A DNA stretch of 64,000 bases from NCBI RefSeq assembly GCF_005403045.1, contig NZ_BJCL01000001.1:248001-312000 (forward strand), read 5' to 3'. A model generated the notes under the pieces. That model searched no databases. It saw only the letters and a list, made by a program, of their open reading frames with translations, and had not been told where the DNA came from. Each line of letters starts with the position of its first letter. Positions within the stretch are counted from its first letter, which is position 1. A program made the translations under genes and the position numbers. The stretch is from Pseudaquabacterium pictum (GTDB lineage: Bacteria; Pseudomonadota; Gammaproteobacteria; Burkholderiales; Burkholderiaceae_C). Below, in pieces: positions 40,116-48,659 of this stretch.

Positions 40116-42581
40116 ATGGCAGCCGGCAGCATCGGGCACAGGGGCTGGCCGACCGGCCTGCAGGCCACCGGCTGGCTGGCCGTGGCCGCCGGCCTGGGCT
40201 GGCTGCTGGGTCTGGCGTGGCAGCTGCAGCAAACGGTGCTGTGGCCGCTGGCCACCTACCAGGGCTTGGTGGCGGTGGCGTTGCTGCTGGCGCTGGTGGC
40301 ACTGCGCTGGCAGCCTTGGCTGTGGCCGCTGGCGCTGGCGCTGCTGGCCCTGGGCAGCACCGGCTGGCGTGCCGATCAGCGGCTGGCCGAGCGCCTGCCC
40401 GCGGCGCTGGAGGGGCAGGATCTGCTGGTCACCGGCGTGGTGGCCAGCCTGCCGCAGACCGGGCCGGCCGGCACCCGCTTCCTGTTCGATGTCGAATCGG
40501 CCACCCGGCGCGGCCAGGCGGTGGCCTTGCCGCCCCGGCTGAGCCTGGGCTGGTACACCCAGTACAACGACGAGGCCTGGCTGGACGACCCGCGCGACGA
40601 GCTGCGTGCCGGCCAGCGCTGGCGCCTGCCGCTGCGGCTGAAGCGGCCGCAGGGCGGGCTCAATCCGCATGGCTTCGATGTCGAGCTGATGTGGTTCGAG
40701 CAGGGCGTGGGCGCCATCGGCTATGTGCGGGTGGTGCGCGGCTGGCAGCCGGCGCAGCTGCTGGCGGCCGATGCCGGCCACCCGGTCGACCGCCTGCGCC
40801 AGACCCTGCGCGACCAGTTGCAGCGCGCGGTGGCCGATCCGCGCAGCGCCGGCATGCTGGCCGCGCTGACGGTGGGCGACCAGGCCGCGATCGAGCGCGA
40901 CGACTGGGAGCTGTTCCGCACCACCGGCATCGCCCATCTTGTCTCGATCAGCGGCGTGCATGTGACCATGTTCGCCTGGCTGGCCGCCGCGGTGGCCGGC
41001 TGGGCTTGGCGCCGCAGCCCGCGCGCGATGGCCTGGCTGCCGACGCCCACCGCCGGCCGCTGGATCGGCCTGGCCGCGGCCACCGGCTATGCGCTGCTGG
41101 CCGGCTGGGGCGTGCCGGCCCAGCGCACGGTGCTGATGCTGGCGGTGGCCGTGGCCCTGCGCAGCGCCGGCTGGCGCTGGCCCTGGGCGCTGGTGCTGCT
41201 GGCCGCGGCGGTGGTGGTGACCGCGGTCGACCCCTGGGCGCTGCTGCAGCCGGGCTTCTGGCTGTCGTTCGCCGCGGTGGCACTGCTGATGGCCAGCGAG
41301 CCGATGGCCGGCGGGCCGGTGCCGGGCCGTGGCGCGGGCGGGCTGCTGGCTGGCCACCTGCGTGCCCAGGCGGTGGCCACGCTGGGGTTGGCGCCGCTGT
41401 CGCTGGTGTTCTTCCAGCAGTTCAGCCTGGTGGGGGTGCTGGCCAACCTGGTGGCCATTCCGTTGGTGACGCTGCTGATCACGCCGCTGGCCTTGCTGGG
41501 CATGCTGGTGCCGGGCCTGTGGTGGCTGGCCGCCGCCCTGGTGCAGGCGCTGCTGTGGGGCCTGGGCTGGCTGGCGCAGTGGCCGCTGGCGGTGTGGCAG
41601 GTGCCGGCTGCACCCGGATGGCTGGTGGCTGCCGCAGCCCTGGGCGCGGTGCTGGCGGTGCTGCCGGCGCCCTGGGCGCTGCGCTGGCTGGCCTTGCCGC
41701 TGGTGCTGCCGCTGCTGTGGCCGCCGCTGGACCGGCCGGCGCCGGGCCGCTTCAGCGTGCTGGCCGCCGATGTGGGGCAGGGCACGGCGCTGCTGTTGCG
41801 CACCCGCCACCACCTGCTGGTCTACGACACCGGGCCGCAGTATTCCCGCGAGAGCGATGCCGCCCAGCGGGTGCTGCTGCCGCTGCTGCGCGCCCGTGGC
41901 GAGGGTCCGATCGACCTGCTGGTGCTGAGCCACCGCGACATGGACCATGTCGGTGGCGCCGCCAGCCTGCTGGCGTCCCACCCGGTGAAGGCGCTCAACA
42001 GCTCGCTGGAGCCGGGCCATCCGCTGCTGGACCGCGGCGTGCCGCACACCCCTTGCCGCGCCGGCCAGTCCTGGGACTGGGACGGCGTGCAGTTCCGCAT
42101 GCTGCACCCTACGCCCGACGACGTGGCCTTTGCTGCCAAGCCGAATGCCGTGTCCTGCGTGCTGCGGGTGCAGGACGCGCTGGGCCGCAGCCTGCTGATC
42201 ACCGGCGACATCGAGGCACCGCAGGAGGCCGCGCTGCTGCGGCGCACCGGCGCGGCGCTGGCCAGCACCATGCTGGTGGTGCCCCACCATGGCAGCCGCA
42301 CCTCGTCGACCGCCGACTTCCTGGATGCGGTGCAGCCGCAGCTGGCGGTGGTGCAGGCCGCCTACCGCAGCCGCTTCGGCCATCCGGCGCCTGATGTGCT
42401 GGCGCGTTATGCCGAGCGCCGCATTGATGTGGTGCGTACGGATGGTTGCGGTGCATGGCTGTGGCACGATGGTGCGGCCGCATGCACCCGCGATGTGCGC
42501 CGCCGCTACTGGCACGCGGCCGCGCCCGTGGGTGGTGCGATTGTTGCTAACTCGTCAGGGCCAGGAGCCCCTTCCCCATGA
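40116..42581 (+). CDS. comEC: DNA internalisation competence protein ComEC/Rec2
   Basis: This 821-residue inner-membrane protein forms the channel that takes single-stranded DNA into the cytoplasm in natural transformation. It has an N-terminal DUF4131-like part (about 1-190) and a multi-helix competence domain (about 200-520, with HLVSISGVHVTMFAWLAA). A C-terminal metallo-beta-lactamase-like domain follows (about 540-800, with VLAADVGQGTALLL and LSHRDMDHVGG, the HxxDH metal motif). All domains look intact. Its stop overlaps the start of the ATP-grasp gene as ATGA, tying it to the cluster that follows. Confidence 0.94.
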   Translation: MAAGSIGHRGWPTGLQATGWLAVAAGLGWLLGLAWQLQQTVLWPLATYQGLVAVALLLALVALRWQPWLWPLALALLALGSTGWRADQRLAERLPAALEGQDLLVTGVVASLPQTGPAGTRFLFDVESATRRGQAVALPPRLSLGWYTQYNDEAWLDDPRDELRAGQRWRLPLRLKRPQGGLNPHGFDVELMWFEQGVGAIGYVRVVRGWQPAQLLAADAGHPVDRLRQTLRDQLQRAVADPRSAGMLAALTVGDQAAIERDDWELFRTTGIAHLVSISGVHVTMFAWLAAAVAGWAWRRSPRAMAWLPTPTAGRWIGLAAATGYALLAGWGVPAQRTVLMLAVAVALRSAGWRWPWALVLLAAAVVVTAVDPWALLQPGFWLSFAAVALLMASEPMAGGPVPGRGAGGLLAGHLRAQAVATLGLAPLSLVFFQQFSLVGVLANLVAIPLVTLLITPLALLGMLVPGLWWLAAALVQALLWGLGWLAQWPLAVWQVPAAPGWLVAAAALGAVLAVLPAPWALRWLALPLVLPLLWPPLDRPAPGRFSVLAADVGQGTALLLRTRHHLLVYDTGPQYSRESDAAQRVLLPLLRARGEGPIDLLVLSHRDMDHVGGAASLLASHPVKALNSSLEPGHPLLDRGVPHTPCRAGQSWDWDGVQFRMLHPTPDDVAFAAKPNAVSCVLRVQDALGRSLLITGDIEAPQEAALLRRTGAALASTMLVVPHHGSRTSSTADFLDAVQPQLAVVQAAYRSRFGHPAPDVLARYAERRIDVVRTDGCGAWLWHDGAAACTRDVRRRYWHAAAPVGGAIVANSSGPGAPSP

Positions 42582-44014
42582 AACCTTCCTTTGACGAAAT
42601 GCAGGCCGGTGCTGGCGCGGTCCGGCCGCACTACAGCGGCTTCGACCGCTGGCTGCAGCAGCAACCGCGTGAACTGATGGCCGCCCGCCGCGACGAGGCA
42701 GAAATGATCTTCCGCCGCGTCGGCATCACCTTCGCCGTCTACGGCGCCAAGGATGAGGACGGCGCCGGCACCGAGCGGCTGATTCCGTTCGATGTGATCC
42801 CGCGCATCATCCCCAGCGACGAGTGGGCCCGCATGCAGCAGGGCCTGGCCCAGCGGGTGGCGGCGCTCAACCGCTTCCTGCACGACGTGTACCACGACCA
42901 GGAGATCCTGAAGGCCGGCATCGTGCCCGCCGAGCAGGTGCTGAAGAACGCCCAGTTCCGGCCCGAGATGATGGGCGTGGACCTGCCGGGCCAGATCTAT
43001 TCGCACATTGCCGGCATCGACATCGTGCGCGCCGCGCAACCTGACGGCAGCGGCACCTACTACGTGCTGGAAGACAACCTGCGCGTGCCCAGCGGCGTGA
43101 GCTACATGCTCGAGAACCGCAAGATGATGATGCGGCTGTTCCCCGAGCTGTTCGCCCAGCACCGGGTGGCGCCGGTGGCGCATTACCCCGACCTGCTGCT
43201 GGAAACCCTGCGCGACGTGGCGCCGGCCGGCGTCAACGACCCGACCGTGGTGGTGCTGACGCCGGGCATGTACAACAGCGCCTACTTCGAGCATGCCTTC
43301 CTGGCCCAGCAGATGGGCGTGGAGCTGGTCGAGGGGCAGGACCTGTTCGTCAAGGACAACTTCGTCTACATGCGCACCACCCAGGGCCCACGCCGGGTGG
43401 ATGTGGTCTACCGCCGGGTGGACGACGACTTCCTCGACCCCAAGGCCTTCCGGCCCGACAGCACGCTGGGCTGCGCCGGCCTGCTGGATGTCTACCGCAA
43501 GGGCAACATCAGCCTGTGCAACGCCATCGGCACGGGCGTGGCCGACGACAAGTCGATCTACCCGTATGTGCCGAAGATGGTGGAGTTCTACCTCGGCGAG
43601 AAGCCGATCCTGGAGAACGTGCCCACCTACCTGTGCCGCGAGAAGGACGATCTGCAGTACGTGCTGGACCACCTGCCCGAGCTGGTGGTGAAGGAAGTGC
43701 ACGGCGCCGGCGGCTACGGCATGCTGGTGGGCCCGGCCAGCACCAAGGCCGAGATCGCCGAGTTCCGCGAGGTGCTGCTGGCCCGACCCAGCAACTACAT
43801 CGCCCAGCCCACGCTGGCACTCAGCACCACGCCCACCTTCGTGGAAAGCGGCGTGGCGCCGCGCCACATCGACCTGCGGCCCTTCGTGCTGACGGGCAAG
43901 AACGTGCAGATGGTGCCGGGCGGCCTGACCCGGGTGGCTTTGAAGGAGGGCTCGCTGGTGGTCAACAGCAGCCAGGGCGGTGGCACCAAGGACACCTGGG
44001 TGCTGGAAGCCTGA
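42578..44014 (+). CDS. Circularly permuted type 2 ATP-grasp protein
   Basis: This 478-residue protein is the stand-alone ATP-grasp ligase of the cluster. ATP-grasp enzymes form amide-type bonds through an acyl-phosphate. Markers of the permuted family are VVVLTPGMYNSAYFEHAFLA, VDVVYRRVDDDFLDPKAF and ISLCNAIGTGVADDKSIYPY. Lys372 in VVKEVHGAGGYGM and Asp/Arg of HIDLRPFVL are consistent with nucleotide binding, so it should be active. The substrate is unknown. It starts inside the comEC stop, and the alpha-E gene follows after 20 bases. Comparative genomics groups this family with alpha-E, transglutaminase and amidoligase genes as a predicted peptide-synthesis or tagging system. Confidence 0.9.
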   Translation: MKPSFDEMQAGAGAVRPHYSGFDRWLQQQPRELMAARRDEAEMIFRRVGITFAVYGAKDEDGAGTERLIPFDVIPRIIPSDEWARMQQGLAQRVAALNRFLHDVYHDQEILKAGIVPAEQVLKNAQFRPEMMGVDLPGQIYSHIAGIDIVRAAQPDGSGTYYVLEDNLRVPSGVSYMLENRKMMMRLFPELFAQHRVAPVAHYPDLLLETLRDVAPAGVNDPTVVVLTPGMYNSAYFEHAFLAQQMGVELVEGQDLFVKDNFVYMRTTQGPRRVDVVYRRVDDDFLDPKAFRPDSTLGCAGLLDVYRKGNISLCNAIGTGVADDKSIYPYVPKMVEFYLGEKPILENVPTYLCREKDDLQYVLDHLPELVVKEVHGAGGYGMLVGPASTKAEIAEFREVLLARPSNYIAQPTLALSTTPTFVESGVAPRHIDLRPFVLTGKNVQMVPGGLTRVALKEGSLVVNSSQGGGTKDTWVLEA

Positions 44015-44034
44015 CAACGAGGGAACACGACAAC

Positions 44035-44991
44035 ATGCTTTCGCGAACCGCTGACCACCTGTTCTGGATGAGCCGCTACATGGAGCGGGCCGAGAACACC
44101 GCCCGCATGCTGGATGTGAACTACCAGACCTCGCTGCTGCCGCAGTCGGCCGACCGGGCCGAAGAAGGCTGGGCCGGCGTGCTGGGCATCTCGGAGCTGA
44201 CCTGGTCGTTCAACCAGAAGCACGACGCGGTGACCGCCGCCAATGTCATGGATTTCATGGTGCGCGACGCCAGCAACCCGTCGTCCATCGTCTCCTGCCT
44301 GCATGCGGCGCGCGAGAACGCCCGCGCGGTGCGCGGCACCCTGACCACCGAGCTGTTCGAGACCACCAACCAGACCTGGCTGGAGTTCAACCGCATGCTC
44401 AAGGGCGACGACTTCGAGCGCGACCCGGCGGCGCTGTTCGAATGGGTGAAGTTCCGCTCTCACCTGAGCCGCGGCGTCAGCGTGGGCACGATGCTGCAGG
44501 ATGAATCGCTGCACTTCATCCGCATCGGCACCTTCCTGGAGCGGGCCGACAACACCGCCCGCCTGCTGGACGTGAAGTTCCATGCCCTGGCCGGCGACTA
44601 CTTCGGCACCTGGGCCGACGACAGCGCGCCCGAGGTCGACTTCTACCACTGGAGCGCGATCCTCCGATCGGTCTCCGGCTTCGAGATCTACCGCAAGGTC
44701 TACCGCAACGTGATCCGGCCCGACAAGGTGGCCGAGCTGCTGATCCTGCGGCCCGACATGCCGCGCTCGCTGGCCGCCTGCATGAACGAGGTGATGGCCA
44801 ATCTCGACCTGGTGGCCAACGAGCAGAGCGCCGAGACCCGCCGCCGCGCCGGCCGCCTGCGCAGTGACCTGCAGTTCGGCCGCATCGACGAGATCCTGGC
44901 CACCGGCCTGCATGCCTTCCTCACCCAGTTCCTGGACCGCGTCAACGACATCGGCGCCGGCATCAGCCGCGATTTCCTCGTCCCGGCCTGA
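44035..44991 (+). CDS. Alpha-E domain protein
   Basis: This 318-residue, almost wholly helical protein starts with the family signature SRTADHLFWMSRYMERAENTARML and repeats a related LHFIRIGTFLERADNTARLLD half-way, as if built from two related helical units. Alpha-E proteins have no proven activity but occur almost always with circularly permuted ATP-grasp proteins, either as neighbours or fused, so they probably act as partner or carrier-binding subunits. GAGGGA lies nine bases before the ATG. A fused copy is present 6 kb downstream. Confidence 0.88.
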   Translation: MLSRTADHLFWMSRYMERAENTARMLDVNYQTSLLPQSADRAEEGWAGVLGISELTWSFNQKHDAVTAANVMDFMVRDASNPSSIVSCLHAARENARAVRGTLTTELFETTNQTWLEFNRMLKGDDFERDPAALFEWVKFRSHLSRGVSVGTMLQDESLHFIRIGTFLERADNTARLLDVKFHALAGDYFGTWADDSAPEVDFYHWSAILRSVSGFEIYRKVYRNVIRPDKVAELLILRPDMPRSLAACMNEVMANLDLVANEQSAETRRRAGRLRSDLQFGRIDEILATGLHAFLTQFLDRVNDIGAGISRDFLVPA

Positions 44992-45050
44992 ATCCTGTCT
45001 CGCAGGCGACAATGCTGCAACGCAGCATCGCAAGCCATTGAAAGCACACC

Positions 45051-48000
45051 GTGTCGATCCACGTCGCCCTGAACCACGTCACCCACTACAAGTACGACCG
45101 CCGGGTGAGCATGTCGCCGCACATCGTGCGCTTGCGTCCGGCGCCGCACTGCCGCAGCAACATCCTGAGCTACAGCCTGAAGGTCGAGCCCGAGGGCCAC
45201 TTCATCAACTGGCAGCAGGATGCCTTCGCCAACTACCTGGCGCGGCTGGTGTTCCCCGAGCCGGCCACCGAGTTCAAGGTGACGGTGGACCTGGTGACCG
45301 AGATGTCGGTCTACAACCCCTTCGACTTCTTCCTGGAGCCGGAGGCGGAGAACTTCCCGTTCGCCTACGACGAACCCACCAAGCTGGAGCTGCAGCCCTA
45401 CCTGGTGACCGAGCCGGCCACGCCGGCGTTTGCCAAGTTCCTGGCCACGATCGACCGGAAAGAACAGCGCACCATCGATTTCCTGGTCGCCATCAACCAG
45501 CGGCTGCAGGGCGACATCCGCTACCTGATCCGCATGGAGCCGGGCGTGCAGACGCCGGAGCAGACGCTGACCCTGGGCAGCGGCAGCTGCCGTGACAGCG
45601 GCTGGCTGCTGGTGCAGACGCTGCGCCACATGGGCCTAGCGGCGCGCTTCGTCTCCGGCTACCTGATCCAGCTGAAGAGCGATGTGAAGGCGCTGGACGG
45701 TCCCAGCGGCACCGAGGTCGACTTCACCGACCTGCACGCCTGGTGCGAGGTGTTCCTGCCCGGTGCCGGCTGGATCGGGCTGGATCCCACCTCCGGCCTG
45801 CTGGCCGGCGAGGGCCACATCCCCGTGGCCTGCACGCCCACGCCCGGCAGCGCGGCGCCGATCAGCGGCGCCATCGACGAGTGCGAGGTGGCGTTCTCCC
45901 ACCACATGCAGATCAGCCGCATCTGGGAATCGCCGCGCGTCACCAAGCCCTACACCGATGCGCAGTGGCAGCAGGTGCTGACCCTGGGCGAGCAGGTCGA
46001 TGCGCAGCTGGATGCTGGCGATGTGCGGCTGACCATGGGCGGCGAGCCCACCTTCGTCAGCGTGGACGACCGCGACGGCGCCGAGTGGAACACCGATGCC
46101 CTGGGCCCGACCAAGCGGCTGTTCGCCACTGACCTGACCAACCGCCTGCGCGAGCACTATGCCCAGGGCGGCTTCCTGCACTTCGGCCAGGGCAAGTGGT
46201 ACCCGGGCGAGCAGCTGCCGCGCTGGGCGCTCAGCATCTGCTGGCGCGCCGATGGTGAACCCTGCTGGCACGATCCCAAGCTGTTCACCGACGAGCGCTA
46301 CCCCACCCACTACACCAGCGCCGATGCCAAGGCCTTCATGTCGGCCCTGTGCGCCCGCCTGGGCGTGACCGACACCCATGTGCAGACCGGCTACGAGGAC
46401 ACCTGGTACCACCTGTGGCGCGAGCGCCGGCTGCCGGTCAACGTCGATCCGTTCGAATCCAAGCTCGAGGACGAGATGGAGCGCATCCGCCTGCGCCGCG
46501 TCTTCGACCAGGGGCTGGAGTACCCGGTGGGCTATGCGCTGCCGCTCAAGCGCAGCGATGGGCTGGATGGCGTGCCGGCCCTGGAAGGCAGCCGCTGGCA
46601 GACCGGCCCGTGGTTCTTCCGCGACGAGCGCATGTACCTGCACCCCGGTGATTCACCGATGGGTTACCGCCTGCCGCTGGACAGCCTGCCCTGGGTGAAG
46701 ACCACCGAGTACCCGTACCACATCGAGAGCGACCCCTTCGCGCCGCGCGATGCCCTGCCGGCCGCCGCGGCCATCCGCAGCCAGTACGCCGCGCATGTGA
46801 TCGGCGGCGGCTTCGCCGAGGGTGGCGTGGTGGCGCTGCAGGCCAAGGGCGGCAGTGCTGGCGGTGATGCAGGCGACGGCATCCTGGGCGCCGGTGGCGC
46901 CATGGCCGGTCTGGCCGGGCGGGGTGCTGCCGCCGGCAAGGGCAGCGGTGCCAGCATCAGCACGCTGGACCCGACCCGCAGCCCCAGCCGCGGTGAATCC
47001 GCACACTGGATCACCCGCACCGCCCTGGTGGTGGAAGTGCGCGACCCGCGCCGCGCCAACGGCCCCAAGGCCGAGGCCGTGGGCAGCCCCAGCGGCGTGA
47101 TGTACGTCTTCATGCCGCCGCTCAAGCAACTGGAAGACTACCTGGAGCTGCTGGCCGCGGTGGAAGCCACGGCCGCCGCCCAGGGTGTGACCATCGTGCT
47201 GGAAGGCTATCCGCCACCGCGCGACCCGCGGCTGAAGGTGCTGGCCATCACCCCCGACCCCGGCGTCATCGAGGTCAACATCCACCCCGCCAGCAACTGG
47301 ACCGAGCTGGTCGAGCACACCGAATTCCTCTACGACGCGGCCTGGCTGTCCCGCCTGTCCACCGAGAAGTTCATGCTCGACGGCCGCCACACCGGCACCG
47401 GCGGCGGCAACCACTTCGTGATGGGCGGCGCGCGCCCAGCCGACAGCCCCTTCCTGCGCCGGCCCGACGTGCTGGGCAGCCTGCTGGCCTACTGGCACAA
47501 CCACCCCAGCCTGAGCTATTTGTTCAGCGGCCTGTTCATCGGCCCCACCAGCCAGGCGCCGCGGGTCGATGAAGCGCGCAACGACCAGCTCTACGAGCTG
47601 GAGATCGCCCTCGGCGAGATCGAGAAGAACAAGGCGGTCTACGGCCAGCAGATGCCGCCCTGGCTGGTCGACCGCACGCTGCGCAACATCCTGGTCGACA
47701 TCACCGGCAACACCCACCGCAGCGAGTTCTGCATCGACAAGCTGTACTCGCCCGACAGCGCCACCGGCCGCCTGGGCCTGCTGGAGCTGCGCGCCTTCGA
47801 GATGCCGCCGCATGCGCGCATGTCCATCGTGCAGCAGCTGCTGCTGCGGGCGCTGGTGGCCCGCTTCTGGAACGAGCCGTACCGACACGAACTGGTGCGC
47901 TGGGGCACCGAGCTGCATGACCGCTTCCTGCTGCCGCATTTCGTCTGGCAGGACTTCGGCCATGTGATGGAGGAAATGGGCGAGGCCGGTTTCGGCTTCG

Positions 48001-48575
48001 ACGCCGCCTGGTTCGCGCCGCACTTCGAATTCCGCTTCCCCAAGGTGGGCGAGCTCACTGCCGAGGGCGTGCACCTGCAGCTGCGCAGCGCGCTCGAGCC
48101 CTGGCATGTGATGGGCGAGGAAGGATCGAGCGGCGGCACGGTGCGCTATGTCGATTCATCGGTCGAGCGCATCGAGGTCCTGGTCAGCGGCCTGGTCAAC
48201 CCACGCCATGTGCTCACCTGCAACGGCGTGCCCGTGCCGCTGCAGCCCACCGGCCGCACCGGCGAGTTCGTCGCCGGCGTGCGCTACCGCGCCTGGCTGC
48301 CGCCCAGCGCGCTGCACCCGTCCATCGGCATCGACGCGCCGCTCACCTTCGACCTGGTCGACACCTGGATGCAGCGCAGCCTGGGTGGCTGCCAGTACCA
48401 CGTCACCCATCCGGGCGGCCGCAGCTACGAGACCTTCCCGATCAACGCCTTCGAGGCCGAGAGCCGGCGGCTGGCGCGCTTCTTCACCATCGGCCACACG
48501 CCCGGCAAGATGGTGGTCGGCAAGCCGGTGCGCAGCCTGGAGTTCCCGTTCACGCTGGACCTGCGCACGGCCTGA
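45051..48575 (+). CDS. Transglutaminase-like protease fused to a DUF2126 amidoligase-like domain
   Basis: This 1174-residue protein has two parts. Residues about 1-290 are a bacterial transglutaminase-like cysteine peptidase with an N-terminal beta-domain and a complete triad: Cys180 ([10 protein letters not shown]), His229 (DLHAWCEV) and Asp245 (GLDPTSG). Residues about 320-1174 match DUF2126, a family predicted to be a glutamine-synthetase-like carboxylate-amine ligase, with [20 protein letters not shown] at its start. A Gly/Ala-rich, probably unstructured insert occupies about 583-644. One chain thus pairs a peptide-bond cutter with a predicted peptide-bond maker. The start is GTG at 45051 with only a weak ribosome binding site. 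Confidence 0.88.
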   Translation: MSIHVALNHVTHYKYDRRVSMSPHIVRLRPAPHCRSNILSYSLKVEPEGHFINWQQDAFANYLARLVFPEPATEFKVTVDLVTEMSVYNPFDFFLEPEAENFPFAYDEPTKLELQPYLVTEPATPAFAKFLATIDRKEQRTIDFLVAINQRLQGDIRYLIRMEPGVQTPEQTLTLGSGSCRDSGWLLVQTLRHMGLAARFVSGYLIQLKSDVKALDGPSGTEVDFTDLHAWCEVFLPGAGWIGLDPTSGLLAGEGHIPVACTPTPGSAAPISGAIDECEVAFSHHMQISRIWESPRVTKPYTDAQWQQVLTLGEQVDAQLDAGDVRLTMGGEPTFVSVDDRDGAEWNTDALGPTKRLFATDLTNRLREHYAQGGFLHFGQGKWYPGEQLPRWALSICWRADGEPCWHDPKLFTDERYPTHYTSADAKAFMSALCARLGVTDTHVQTGYEDTWYHLWRERRLPVNVDPFESKLEDEMERIRLRRVFDQGLEYPVGYALPLKRSDGLDGVPALEGSRWQTGPWFFRDERMYLHPGDSPMGYRLPLDSLPWVKTTEYPYHIESDPFAPRDALPAAAAIRSQYAAHVIGGGFAEGGVVALQAKGGSAGGDAGDGILGAGGAMAGLAGRGAAAGKGSGASISTLDPTRSPSRGESAHWITRTALVVEVRDPRRANGPKAEAVGSPSGVMYVFMPPLKQLEDYLELLAAVEATAAAQGVTIVLEGYPPPRDPRLKVLAITPDPGVIEVNIHPASNWTELVEHTEFLYDAAWLSRLSTEKFMLDGRHTGTGGGNHFVMGGARPADSPFLRRPDVLGSLLAYWHNHPSLSYLFSGLFIGPTSQAPRVDEARNDQLYELEIALGEIEKNKAVYGQQMPPWLVDRTLRNILVDITGNTHRSEFCIDKLYSPDSATGRLGLLELRAFEMPPHARMSIVQQLLLRALVARFWNEPYRHELVRWGTELHDRFLLPHFVWQDFGHVMEEMGEAGFGFDAAWFAPHFEFRFPKVGELTAEGVHLQLRSALEPWHVMGEEGSSGGTVRYVDSSVERIEVLVSGLVNPRHVLTCNGVPVPLQPTGRTGEFVAGVRYRAWLPPSALHPSIGIDAPLTFDLVDTWMQRSLGGCQYHVTHPGGRSYETFPINAFEAESRRLARFFTIGHTPGKMVVGKPVRSLEFPFTLDLRTA

Positions 48576-48659
48576 CGGCCGTGTCCAGCCGCTGCTGACC
48601 CGCGTTCACAGGGGATGGGCCCAAGCGAAAAGCCCCCGCTTCCCGGGCATGATGGCGGG

